Position numbers and translations under genes: made by a program | Source: Marinilabiliaceae bacterium JC017 | Lineage (GTDB): Bacteria; Bacteroidota; Bacteroidia; Bacteroidales; Marinilabiliaceae | Direction: 5' to 3' | Assembly: GCA_004296775.1 (NCBI GenBank) | Contig: RHGE01000058.1 | Span: 1 to 37,221 of the forward strand | DNA length: 37,221 bases | The notes under the pieces: generated by a model | What the model saw: the letters and a program-made list of their open reading frames with translations, nothing else | Databases searched by the model: none | Told to the model about the DNA's origin: nothing | In this document: one piece after another, positions 22,511 to 30,775 of the stretch | Layout: each line of letters begins with the position of its first letter | Numbering within the stretch: position 1 is the stretch's first letter

Positions 22511-22637
22511 AATAGTTCGTTAAACTTTTGTGAGTAATTGAAAAACAGTTTATGAGTATTCAATAGACAATGTTGTAAATGGTATAAAAATGAAAGTAAT
22601 GTAAATCAGTCTAATGTCTAAAATCTAACTATCTATT
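22511..22637 (+). repeat. Dispersed repeat R1, copy d
   Basis: It begins AATAGTTCGTTAAACTTTTG and contains 'AACAGTTTATGAGTATTCAA', 'ATGTAAATCAGTCTAATGTC' and TAAAATCTAACTATCTATT. It abuts the 3' end of the minus-strand gene at 22642. The rest of the 22148-22510 gap has the distal pheT promoter candidate and a small inverted repeat (AAGGTG-CATGTGA-CACCTT near 22466) but no gene. Confidence 0.75.
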
Positions 22638-22641
22638 ATTT

Positions 22642-23070
22642 TTAGCAGGAGTCTGATTTTTTCTTTCGGGGCTTTCTTTCCTTTTCGATGTGTTCAGTTA
22701 ACATTATGCCTGTTTCTCGATATATTTTTTTAGCGGCTAATGGTTGTATCCTTTTTGATGCGGCAATGGTAAGTTTATATAAAGGAATAAATAGCCTGGT
22801 GTCAATATTTTCAATGAATAGTCTTTTGCCACCTTTGCCAACTGTTTTTTCTTCTTTTTTTAGTTTTCTGCCAATGGCTTTTTCTACCAGAAGAATATCT
22901 TCATCAACATTCTCCGGGTGCACCAAAATATATTCTTCCAGATTTTTTCCGGCAGCATCTTCAATAGTGATGACATCATTTGTTCTTTTATTGAAAAAAT
23001 AAGGTTGCTTTGATTGATTCAATGCCACACTGTCAACCATCTTTTTTATTTCTTCTAATAAATTCTTCAA
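22642..23070 (-). CDS. Hypothetical protein, 142 residues, TTG start
   Basis: A lysine- and glutamate-rich, probably cytosolic protein with no signal peptide. It begins MKNLLEEIKKMVDSVALNQS from a TTG. An in-frame ATG at 23040 would give 132 residues. It contains 'FNKRTNDVITIEDAAGKNLE', 'VDEDILLVEKAIGRKLKKEE' and a basic end KPRKKKSDSC. A full Bacteroidota promoter lies 49 bases upstream of the TTG, so the gene is probably expressed. No family is recognised. It is followed directly by repeat R1 copy d. Confidence 0.7.
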   Translation of the reverse strand: MKNLLEEIKKMVDSVALNQSKQPYFFNKRTNDVITIEDAAGKNLEEYILVHPENVDEDILLVEKAIGRKLKKEEKTVGKGGKRLFIENIDTRLFIPLYKLTIAASKRIQPLAAKKIYRETGIMLTEHIEKERKPRKKKSDSC

Positions 23071-23118
23071 GCTTCAGTTGTTTTAAATGAATGTCAGATT
23101 CAGTTATTAATTTCAGTG

Positions 23119-23148
23119 CAAAATTAGATGATTAAATATAAAAGTCAA
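23119..23148 (-). promoter_or_regulatory. Promoter of the 142-residue hypothetical gene
   Basis: On the minus strand, TTG, 19 bases, TAATTTTG: an exact fit to the TTG-N19-TAnnTTTG consensus and the best promoter in the window. Confidence 0.65.
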
Positions 23149-23468
23149 AAAATAATAATGCCAATAGTCGTGAATTTGAGTTGTAGATAGTGGTATTAAG
23201 ACGTAATGAAGAAAAATATATAGATATAAAAAATATAAATAGTAACAGTAATAGATGATGTATTTTAAGTTGGAAAAATGATTTGTTAATTGATGTAAGA
23301 GAGTGTGAAAGTATCAGTTGAAACTGTCAATAGAGATATTTGAACTGTATTTTAATGCAATTTAAAATGATTACTTAATAGCGATTAGTATACGCTGTAA
23401 ATGTCAAATTGGATAAGTGAAATTTGTTAATAAATTCATCGATGCTGTGATAATTTAATTTTTTAAAT
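23149..23468. other. AT-rich intergenic stretch, no gene
   Basis: This is a divergent intergenic region of very low GC. No open frame with coding character, no repeat of the R1/R2 families and no hairpin terminator were seen. Confidence 0.5.
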
Positions 23469-23476
23469 TAGATTTG
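23469..23476 (+). promoter_or_regulatory. -7 box before the 116-residue hypothetical gene
   Basis: TAGATTTG fits TAnnTTTG and lies 33 bases before the ATG at 23510. No TTG is found at the right distance upstream. Confidence 0.4.
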
Positions 23477-23509
23477 CATAGGTGAAATAGCTTGATAAAG
23501 AACTGGTGT

Positions 23510-23860
23510 ATGATCAATGTTTTAAAAGAAAAGTTTGAAGAGACTAAGCAAAAAATTAAAAGTAATAATAGTATTAATGAGCGGTCGTCGAATAAATTGA
23601 ATAATGAATTGGAAAAGATTTTTCAAAAGGTGAAAGATAATATTGATAAAATAAATCACGTGTTTTGTAAAAATGATAAAGCAAAATACAATGTATTGCT
23701 TCAACTATATTCAAAATATTCTGAATTCATTTATATAAATGAAGATGATATCATGAATGTGGAAATATTGTTTCGAGTAGTGGATAATTTGGAGGAGAGA
23801 GAGGATAGTATTTCACTTTTGCTTGATTCTTTTAATTTGATATATAATAAGAAGCAATGA
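23510..23860 (+). CDS. Hypothetical protein, 116 residues, helical
   Basis: The ATG at 23510 (MINVLKEKFEETKQKIKS) is preferred over a TTG at 23492. The protein is Lys/Asn/Glu-rich and almost certainly all-helical: 'SNKLNNELEKIFQKVKDNID' then 'LLQLYSKYSEFIYINEDD' and 'DSISLLLDSFNLIYNKKQ'. The gene is noticeably more AT-rich than the housekeeping genes around it, with many AAT/AAA codons, which could mean transfer or weak selection. No family is recognised; there is no signal peptide or membrane segment. Confidence 0.6.
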   Translation: MINVLKEKFEETKQKIKSNNSINERSSNKLNNELEKIFQKVKDNIDKINHVFCKNDKAKYNVLLQLYSKYSEFIYINEDDIMNVEILFRVVDNLEEREDSISLLLDSFNLIYNKKQ

Positions 23861-24118
23861 GGTCTGTCTTCAGATTTAAGAGGTTGTTGAGGTTTTTTAT
23901 TTGAGGTTGATTGCTTAATGTTTTTCCTTGAAGAGGCTAAGCGTATATTGGTTTAGTGGTGGAATATATTTGAAAGACAGGTTTTGATTATCAAAACTTT
24001 TATAGTTTTTAAAGGAGGTAAGTGTAAATGAACTTAAGGTTAAGGTCTCTGATTTAATGATCTAATAACTTTTGAGTCTTTGTTTATATAGATTTAACAT
24101 TTCTGGTCTTTAGTGGTT

Positions 24119-24149
24119 TTGGGGCTTTGCGGTCTATTCTCTATCTTTG
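24119..24149 (+). promoter_or_regulatory. surE promoter
   Basis: TTG, 20 bases, TATCTTTG, ending 24 bases before the ATG at 24174. The 23861-24118 gap before it shows no gene. Confidence 0.6.
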
Positions 24150-24173
24150 ATAGCCCTAAAATAAATTAAGGAG

Positions 24174-24965
24174 ATGACAAAGATCAGTAACAACAGACCG
24201 CTATTTCTTATTACCAATGATGATGGAATAAAAGCCGGAGGTATAAAAGCCCTGGTGGAAATGGTGCGCCCAATAGGAGATGTAGTGGTAGTCGCCCCGA
24301 ATCAGTCTTATTCCGGAATGTCTCATGCGATAACTGTAAGTGTTCCTTTATATGTGAAGGAGGTTGTGAATGAAGACGGGCTCCTGGTGTATAAAGTAAA
24401 CGGGACACCGGCAGATTGTATCAAGTTAGCAGTTCGGACTTTGTTGGATCGGAAACCCGATTATATATTGTCAGGGATCAATCACGGCAGTAACTCTTCG
24501 GCAAGTGTGCATTATTCAGGTACTTTAGGTGGTGCCCGGGAAGGTGCCCTTAACGGAATTCCGTCAATCGGATTTTCTTTATTGAATTATAGCTACGAAG
24601 CGGATTTTTCAAAAGCGATGCCTTTTGCCAGGCACGTGCTTAGTTATGTGATAAAAAACGGATTGCCTGAAGGGACTTTTCTGAATGTGAATTTTCCTGA
24701 TGGTGATAGTTTGAAAGGGATAAAAGTGTGCCGTCAGGCTAAAGGAAAGTGGGTTGAAGAATTTATTGAGCGGAAAGATCCAAGACAGAGACGCTATTTT
24801 TGGTTGACCGGACATTTTAAGAATCTTGAACCGCAGGCCACAGATACGGATGAATATGCCCTTGAAAACAGGTATGTGTCGGTAGTGCCATGTAGTATTG
24901 ATATTACAGACAATGACCTTTTAGTCCATCTTCAAAAAATGAAACATGAATTTCAAATGCAATAA
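24174..24965 (+). CDS. surE: 5'/3'-nucleotidase SurE
   Basis: SurE is a metal-dependent phosphatase acting on nucleoside 5'- and 3'-monophosphates, associated with stationary-phase survival. The 263 residues include the metal site D16-D17 in 'LITNDDGIKAGGIKALVEM', 'VVAPNQSYSGMSHAITV' (Ser and Asn ligands), 'YKVNGTPADCIKLAVRTLL' and 'LSGINHGSNSSASVHYSGTL'. A promoter lies just upstream. The next gene overlaps its end by 20 bases, so the two are co-translated. Confidence 0.96.
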   Translation: MTKISNNRPLFLITNDDGIKAGGIKALVEMVRPIGDVVVVAPNQSYSGMSHAITVSVPLYVKEVVNEDGLLVYKVNGTPADCIKLAVRTLLDRKPDYILSGINHGSNSSASVHYSGTLGGAREGALNGIPSIGFSLLNYSYEADFSKAMPFARHVLSYVIKNGLPEGTFLNVNFPDGDSLKGIKVCRQAKGKWVEEFIERKDPRQRRYFWLTGHFKNLEPQATDTDEYALENRYVSVVPCSIDITDNDLLVHLQKMKHEFQMQ

Positions 24966-25242
24966 ATTAATTGTCGGGCTGACGGTAGGGATCCTGGTTC
25001 CTATTATTATGGCAATACTGTTATATCTATTAGTTTATAAAGGTCATTCAACTCCGGATGAGTTTCTTAGTCGGTTGCTTATGATAGATGGATTAGGAAA
25101 ATTTCTGAGCATTAGTGTACTGCCTAACCTGCTTGTATTTTTTGTTGCCATTAGCAAGGAAAAGCTTTTAGCTGCTCGGGGAATTGTTACTGCAACATTA
25201 TTGTATGCAGCCGTTGTATTGATGGTTAAGTTTATGTTTTAA
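24946..25242 (+). CDS. Small inner-membrane protein, hypothetical, coupled to surE
   Basis: The 98-residue protein has three predicted membrane helices: VGLTVGILVPIIMAILLYLL, ISVLPNLLVFFVAIS, and GIVTATLLYAAVVLMVKFMF. A short loop (STPDEFLSRLLMIDGLGKF) lies between the first two. The ATG at 24946 lies 20 bases inside surE in another frame. No function is known to me; its place between surE and lpxB suggests a role in envelope biology, but that is only context. Confidence 0.8.
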   Translation: MNFKCNKLIVGLTVGILVPIIMAILLYLLVYKGHSTPDEFLSRLLMIDGLGKFLSISVLPNLLVFFVAISKEKLLAARGIVTATLLYAAVVLMVKFMF

Positions 25243-25388
25243 TACAAGTGTTGATAGTTATCTGTTTCCATGTGATTTGTTTTTTGAAAATAGAAATTAT
25301 CAGGATTATAGTGGCTGGAATTGTTGTTTGCCAAGGTTTTTCGGAGGTTTTGGCTAAACAGTGATTCGGTTTTTTATATGCATTTTTT

Positions 25389-25517
25389 AATAGTTAGTTA
25401 AGTTTTTGTAATTAATTGATAAGCAGTTTATGCCTGTTTGATAGTCAAGGCTTTCAAGGGGCTAAAAAATGAGATTGATGTAAATCAGTCTAACATCTAC
25501 TATCTAACGATCTATTG
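25389..25517 (+). repeat. Dispersed repeat R1, copy e
   Basis: 'AATAGTTAGTTAAGTTTTTG' then 'AAGCAGTTTATGCCTGTTTG', 'GATGTAAATCAGTCTAACAT' and 'TATCTAACGATCTATTG'. It fills a third of the 384-base gap before lpxB and ends 109 bases before its ATG. The rest of the gap shows no gene. Confidence 0.75.
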
Positions 25518-25626
25518 TTTTTGAAAACCTGGGAATAATAAAACAACCCGTGAGAATGACATCTTACTTGGGAGGATGGATAATCATGGCGAGTTCCTTG
25601 TGACCATTTAAAAATAAATTTGATAC

Positions 25627-26760
25627 ATGAAATATTACCTTATTGCAGGGGAGGCGTCGGGCGACTTGCATGCTTCTAACCTGATGAAATCTCTTAAGGA
25701 ATTAGATGATAAAGCTGAATTTCGGATTTGGGGTGGTGAATTAATGGAAGCCCAGGGTGGTCATTTGGTTAAGCACTATAAAGATACAGCCTTTATGGGG
25801 GCATGGGATGTGTTAATGAATCTTAACACGATCCGTAAGAATTTCGATTTATGTCAAAAGGACTTGTTGGCATATAACCCGGATGTATTAATCCTGGTTG
25901 ATTACGCCGGCTTTAATTTGAGGATGGCCAAATTTGCGCATGAAAAAGGGCTTAAGGTTTTTTATTATATAACACCAAAGTTGTGGGCCTGGAATCGGAA
26001 ACGTGTTAAAAAGGTGAAGGCCCATGTGGATCGTTCCTTTGTTATTCTCCCTTTTGAAGCGGATTTCTTTTCAAGATATGGGGTGAGAGCTGATTATAGT
26101 GGTAATCCGGTGTTGGATGCTATTCATAACAGGAAAAATAAAGATGAGTCATTCGAGGTATTTGTCAAACGCAATAATCTGGATAGCCGGCCCAAAGTGG
26201 CGTTGCTTGCCGGAAGCCGGAAGTCGGAAATAAAATATGTTTTGCCGGATATGCTTAGGATGGTCAATAAATTTCCGAATTATCAGTTTGTCATTGCCGG
26301 GGCACCTTCTTTTGCAATGAATGACTATGAGCCATATATAAAAGGTTTGGATGTAGCGGTGGTTTTTAATGAGACTTACGAATTGTTGCAGCAAGCGCGT
26401 GCGTCATTGGTTACTTCCGGCACTGCCACCCTGGAAACGGCGTTGTTGAATTGTCCGCAAGTGGTTTGTTATAAAATGTGGGGAGGGGCCTTCTCTGATT
26501 TTATTGCAAAAAAATTACTGATAAAAGTGCCATATATATCATTGGTCAACCTGATTCTTGAAAAAGAAGCTGTGAAGGAGCTGTTTCAAAAATCCTTTTC
26601 TTTGGAATTGTTAGAGGCGGAACTTGCAGGACTCTTGTCAGAGGGGAAACGCCGGGATGAGATGATGGCAGATTACCGGGAGTTGCACCATCGTATGGGT
26701 GGACCAGGATCGAGTTATAAAACGGCTCAATTGATTTTAAAAGCTCTGAAGGAAGATTAA
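25627..26760 (+). CDS. lpxB: Lipid-A-disaccharide synthase
   Basis: LpxB is a GT19 glycosyltransferase joining UDP-2,3-diacylglucosamine and lipid X to make the lipid A disaccharide, at the inner face of the cytoplasmic membrane. The 377 residues begin MKYYLIAGEASGDLHASNLM, the family signature. They include 'VLILVDYAGFNLRMAKFAHE', 'FYYITPKLWAWNRKRVKKVK', 'FEADFFSRYGVRADYSGNPV', 'ALLAGSRKSEIKYVLP' and 'TSGTATLETALLNCPQVVCY' (donor-binding). A TAAATTTG box lies only 4 bases before the ATG, too close for a normal leader. gldF begins 13 bases after the stop. Confidence 0.96.
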   Translation: MKYYLIAGEASGDLHASNLMKSLKELDDKAEFRIWGGELMEAQGGHLVKHYKDTAFMGAWDVLMNLNTIRKNFDLCQKDLLAYNPDVLILVDYAGFNLRMAKFAHEKGLKVFYYITPKLWAWNRKRVKKVKAHVDRSFVILPFEADFFSRYGVRADYSGNPVLDAIHNRKNKDESFEVFVKRNNLDSRPKVALLAGSRKSEIKYVLPDMLRMVNKFPNYQFVIAGAPSFAMNDYEPYIKGLDVAVVFNETYELLQQARASLVTSGTATLETALLNCPQVVCYKMWGGAFSDFIAKKLLIKVPYISLVNLILEKEAVKELFQKSFSLELLEAELAGLLSEGKRRDEMMADYRELHHRMGGPGSSYKTAQLILKALKED

Positions 26761-26773
26761 AAAATCAGATGAT

Positions 26774-27505
26774 ATGTTTGCGCTTCTTAGAAAAGAGATT
26801 GCTACTTTTTTTAGTTCATTAACCGGTTATTTGGTAATTGTTGTTTTTTTGCTGGCAACGGGGTTATTTTTATGGGTGATACCTGGGGAAATGAATATCT
26901 TATTTTCGGGTTATGCCTCTTTAGAGCCGCTTTTTGAATTAGCCCCATGGATATACCTGTTTTTGGTGCCGGCTGTTACGATGCGGGCATTTGCCGATGA
27001 GAAAAAGTCTGGTACGCTGGAGTTGCTGCTCACAAGACCGGTTACTGCATTACAGATTGTTGGAGCGAAATATTTCGCTACGTTATTGGTAGTGGTTTTA
27101 AGTTTATTACCAACATTGATCTATTATTTTTCGGTATACCGGTTAGGGAATCCGGTTGGCAACCTTGATGTTGGTGGCACCTGGGGCTCCTATATCGGGC
27201 TGTTGTTTTTGGCTGCTGTATATGTAGCCATAGGGGTGTTTACTTCTTCATTGACCGATAATCAGATTGTGGCTTTTGTATTGGCCGTGCTACTCTGTTT
27301 TGTTTTTTACATTGGCTTTGAGTCATTAGCTTCCATCCCAGCTTTGCAGTCGTGGCAAAATGGAATTGTCAACTTGGGGATTGAGGCTCATTATCGTTCT
27401 ATTAGTCGCGGGGTTGTTGATTCTCGTGATCTTGTTTATTTCACCGGGATGGTAGTGGTATTCTTGTATCTTACAAAAGTGGTTTTAGATAGCCGAAAGT
27501 GGTAG
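26774..27505 (+). CDS. gldF: Gliding-motility-associated ABC transporter permease GldF
   Basis: The 243-residue protein has six hydrophobic helices of the ABC-2 permease type, starting MFALLRKEIATFFSSLTGYL. It carries 'TMRAFADEKKSGTLELLLTR', the conserved cytoplasmic signature of the GldF/NosY group. GldF with GldG and the ATPase GldA forms an ABC complex named for Bacteroidota gliding, though many non-gliding members keep it. gldA is not in the window. gldG follows after 33 bases; lpxB is 13 bases upstream, so all three are probably one operon. Confidence 0.9.
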   Translation: MFALLRKEIATFFSSLTGYLVIVVFLLATGLFLWVIPGEMNILFSGYASLEPLFELAPWIYLFLVPAVTMRAFADEKKSGTLELLLTRPVTALQIVGAKYFATLLVVVLSLLPTLIYYFSVYRLGNPVGNLDVGGTWGSYIGLLFLAAVYVAIGVFTSSLTDNQIVAFVLAVLLCFVFYIGFESLASIPALQSWQNGIVNLGIEAHYRSISRGVVDSRDLVYFTGMVVVFLYLTKVVLDSRKW

Positions 27506-27538
27506 AATCGGCGGTCCAAAGGGATTAAAAAAATAAAG

Positions 27539-29242
27539 ATGAATAAAAAGCAAACACGGACATCAAGTTTAGTGCATCTTCTTGTTGTCGTTGGCGTTGT
27601 TATAGTGGTTAATTTGTTGTCGGGCTATTGGTTTTTTCGGTTGGATCTGACTTCTGAGAAACGGTTCACCATAGCTCAAACCACAAAATCATTTCTGGAG
27701 GAACTGGATCAGGAGCTTTATGTGAAGGTGTATCTGTCCGGGGATTTAAATGTAGGTTTTCAACGGCTTTCTAATGCCACCCGGGAAATGTTGGATGAGT
27801 TTATAGTGTATTCTGGCAAGAAGGTGGAGTATGAGTTTGTTGATCTTTCGAGTAGTAGTACCAGGGAGAAGAAGGCGCTTATAAAGAAATTAGAAGGGAT
27901 GGGATTGAGTGCTGTGCCTGTTTTTGAAACCAGTGAGGATGGCCGGAAAACCCAATCGTATGTATTGCCTTATGCAATGGTTCAATATGGAGACAAGCAA
28001 GTGCCTGTTAATTTGTTGGAGAATTTACCGGGAGTTTCGGGCTCTGAAAACCTGAATAAATCCATTGAGGGATTAGAGTATAAGTTTGCTGATTCATTTC
28101 GGAAACTAACCCAGACAGAAAAGCCGCGTATTGCCTTCCTGGAAGGGCATGGCGAGCTGGATGAACTTGATGTGGTGGATATAACGGAAGCATTGAGTCA
28201 ATATTATCAGGTAGAGCGAGGGCGCATTGGAAATGATCCTTCCATTCTTGATCCGTTTAAAGCGTTGATTGTTGCCAAGCCTCAGAAGTCATTTAGTGAA
28301 AAAGATAAGTTTATACTGGATCAGTATGTGATGAGGGGCGGACGTATCATGTGGCTGGTGGATGCCGTTAATCTAACCCTTGATAGTCTAAGGCATTCTA
28401 TACAAACTGTTGGGATGGTTGCCGAGTTGAATCTCGATGATCTGTTTTTTCGTTATGGCGTGCGAATTAATCCGGTGGTATTAGAGGATGTGCAGGCGGG
28501 GATGATTCCGGTAAATGTGTCTGTTAAAGGGAATAATCCTAAGTTTGTGCCGGTACCCTGGTTGTTTAGCCCTTTGTTAATACCTTCTGTTGATCATGCG
28601 GTGTCTCGCAATTTAAATGTTGTGCGTTCAGAGTTTGTGAGTTCAATTGATACGGTCGGCAATAATTTGCCGCTTGAGCGTAGTGTTTTGCTTCGTACTT
28701 CCCGTTTCACAAAAGTGAATCAAGTCCCTGTGATGGTCAGTCTGGCCATGGTTAATGAAAAGCCGAAGAAGGAAGCATTTAATCATTCTTTTTTACCGGT
28801 GGCCGTGGCTCAGCGAGGTAAATTCACCTCGGTGTTTAAACACCGTTCGATTCCTCAGGGGATACACCAGGCTTCCGATAGAGAGATGCTTGAGGAAAGT
28901 GTCGAAACGCGTATGTTGGTTGTAGCTGATGGAGATATTATCCGTAATGGAGTGCGGTTTAAAGATACGAACCCCCGGATACTACCGTTGGGTTATGATG
29001 AGGTAACCAAGCAAACGTTCGGTAACAAGCAGTTTATCCTGAATGCGGTTAATTATCTTTGTGACGATGAAGGATGGATGAATTTAAGAACAAGGAGTTT
29101 TACCTTGCATTTGTTGGATAAGGAAAAATTGAGTAATCAGGTTTTCTTCTGGAAAATGATAAATGTGATTTTACCCATTCTCATTATTGTTTTGGGAGGG
29201 ATTGTTTTTATGTGGATTCGTCGTTATCGGTTTACGCGTTAG
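27539..29242 (+). CDS. gldG: Gliding-motility-associated ABC transporter substrate-binding protein GldG
   Basis: The 567-residue protein has an N-terminal membrane anchor (LVHLLVVVGVVIVVNLLSGY), then 'FRLDLTSEKRFTIAQTTKSF', the start of the ABC_transp_aux periplasmic domain. Inside it are 'RIAFLEGHGELDELDV', 'FKALIVAKPQKSFSEKDKFI' and 'DQYVMRGGRIMWLVDAVN'. A C-terminal membrane helix follows (VILPILIIVLGGIVFMWIRR). This is the standard GldG layout and gene order after gldF. Confidence 0.92.
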   Translation: MNKKQTRTSSLVHLLVVVGVVIVVNLLSGYWFFRLDLTSEKRFTIAQTTKSFLEELDQELYVKVYLSGDLNVGFQRLSNATREMLDEFIVYSGKKVEYEFVDLSSSSTREKKALIKKLEGMGLSAVPVFETSEDGRKTQSYVLPYAMVQYGDKQVPVNLLENLPGVSGSENLNKSIEGLEYKFADSFRKLTQTEKPRIAFLEGHGELDELDVVDITEALSQYYQVERGRIGNDPSILDPFKALIVAKPQKSFSEKDKFILDQYVMRGGRIMWLVDAVNLTLDSLRHSIQTVGMVAELNLDDLFFRYGVRINPVVLEDVQAGMIPVNVSVKGNNPKFVPVPWLFSPLLIPSVDHAVSRNLNVVRSEFVSSIDTVGNNLPLERSVLLRTSRFTKVNQVPVMVSLAMVNEKPKKEAFNHSFLPVAVAQRGKFTSVFKHRSIPQGIHQASDREMLEESVETRMLVVADGDIIRNGVRFKDTNPRILPLGYDEVTKQTFGNKQFILNAVNYLCDDEGWMNLRTRSFTLHLLDKEKLSNQVFFWKMINVILPILIIVLGGIVFMWIRRYRFTR

Positions 29243-29443
29243 TTTAGCCCTTTTTGACTTGCTGATTTTTGTCTCAGGTGTTTTGGTAAGTTTATGTTAC
29301 CGAATTTATTAGGGATCTGTTAAAAAGATATGGAAAACTATTGAAAGTAGTGTTTCTGCTACCAAGTCATTTTTTTGTATCTTCGAAAATTGAAACAGTT
29401 GGTTTGAGAGTGATATTTAGACGTTTAAAACCCTGTTTTTTGA

Positions 29444-29451
29444 TATATTTG
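29444..29451 (+). promoter_or_regulatory. dnaN promoter -7 box
   Basis: TATATTTG fits TAnnTTTG and lies 23 bases before the dnaN ATG. The upstream element is weak. Confidence 0.45.
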
Positions 29452-29474
29452 ATAAAACTTAAATAATTATACCA

Positions 29475-30602
29475 ATGAAATTTGTTGTTTCCAGTACGGA
29501 ATTGTTGTCGCATTTGCAGGCCATTAGTCGTGTGATCAATAACAAGAACACAGTGCCTATCCTTGATAACTTCTTATTTGACCTCAAAGACCATAAGTTG
29601 GTACTAACGGCTTCCGATCTTGAAGTAACGATGATTACTTCTATGGATCTGGAGAATACAGAGGGGGAAGGTATCATTGCCTTACCCTCAAAAATTCTGT
29701 TGGAGACATTAAAGAAATTTCCCGAACAGCCATTGAATTTTGATATTGATATGGAGACGATGGCTGTTAATATTATTACTGAGAAAGGAAAGTTTAGTGT
29801 AGTGGGGCAAAGCGGGGAGGATTTTCCTGAATTGCCTGAAGTGGATCAGGATAAAGCGTCTCGTCTACAAGTGGGGGTTGATTTGTTGCAGTCAGGGATC
29901 AATAAGACGCTTTTTGCTACTGCTGATGATGAATTGAGGCCTGTAATGAATGGTATTTTAGTGGAGATGTCACCGGATAATCTGACATTTGTGGCCTCCG
30001 ATTCTCATAAATTGGTGCGGTACCAGCGATTTGATGCGCGAACTGATTTTAGTGCATCCTTTATTTTGCCTAAGAAACCGGCCGGCTTGTTGAAGAATGT
30101 GCTGCCAAAACAAGAAGGGGATGTGGTTATTGAGTTTGATGATCGAAATTCCATCTTTATTCTGCCAAACTACAAAATGGTTTGTCGTTTGGTCGAGGGT
30201 AATTACCCAAGTTACAATGCAGTAATACCACAGGTTAGTCCTAATAAAGTAATCATCGATCGGGTTGAGTTTTTCAATACCCTTGGTCGGGTGTCGTTGT
30301 TCTCTAATCAGGCTAGTAACCTGGTGAAGCTAAAGATAGAAAACAATGAAATGAATGTGTCAGCCCAGGATATTGATTTCTCCATCTCTGCCTTTGAGCG
30401 GTTGAGTTGCCAGTATGAGGGAGATGAGATGGAAATTGGTTTTAAATCCAATTTCTTGGTAGAGATTCTTGATAATATTGATTCAGGTGACGTGGTTATG
30501 GAGCTTTCTGACCCATCGAGAGCGGGTATTCTTTTACCTTTCGAAAACAGTGAAAACGAGCAGGAATTAATGTTGTTAATGCCAATGATGATTAATGTAT
30601 AA
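29475..30602 (+). CDS. dnaN: DNA polymerase III beta subunit (sliding clamp)
   Basis: The 375-residue protein begins MKFVVSSTELLSHLQAISRV, standard for Bacteroidota DnaN. It has the three clamp domains (about 1-122, 123-250, 251-375): 'DDELRPVMNGILVEMSPDNL' opens domain 2, and the C-terminus ends ELMLLMPMMINV, the conserved 'L-M-P-M' tail at the protein-binding pocket. It has its own promoter and a strong terminator, so it is expressed alone. Confidence 0.97.
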   Translation: MKFVVSSTELLSHLQAISRVINNKNTVPILDNFLFDLKDHKLVLTASDLEVTMITSMDLENTEGEGIIALPSKILLETLKKFPEQPLNFDIDMETMAVNIITEKGKFSVVGQSGEDFPELPEVDQDKASRLQVGVDLLQSGINKTLFATADDELRPVMNGILVEMSPDNLTFVASDSHKLVRYQRFDARTDFSASFILPKKPAGLLKNVLPKQEGDVVIEFDDRNSIFILPNYKMVCRLVEGNYPSYNAVIPQVSPNKVIIDRVEFFNTLGRVSLFSNQASNLVKLKIENNEMNVSAQDIDFSISAFERLSCQYEGDEMEIGFKSNFLVEILDNIDSGDVVMELSDPSRAGILLPFENSENEQELMLLMPMMINV

Positions 30603-30631
30603 TTTTTTCTGGTTGAGATAATACTTTAATA

Positions 30632-30667
30632 AAAGCCGTCGTAACAACAATACGACGGCTTTTTTAT
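30632..30667. terminator. dnaN terminator
   Basis: AAAGCCGTCGTA-ACAACAA-TACGACGGCTTT plus T-run; a 12-bp perfect stem. Confidence 0.9.
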
Positions 30668-30775
30668 GGTACTATTTTGTGGCATTTTTTTAGTAAAAGT
30701 CGTTCATGATTGATGCATGAACTGCTTTTTAATGAGTAGTAAGGTCCATTAATGCCGGACTATTCTTGCTTGTTG

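Noticed and set aside
25615-25622. TAAATTTG as lpxB promoter
   Set aside because: Only 4 bases before the ATG, so transcription would start at or inside the start codon; no TTG at the right spacing.
28830-28870. GTTCGATTCC-like tRNA T-arm
   Set aside because: It lies inside gldG coding sequence, with no matching acceptor stem or anticodon arm.
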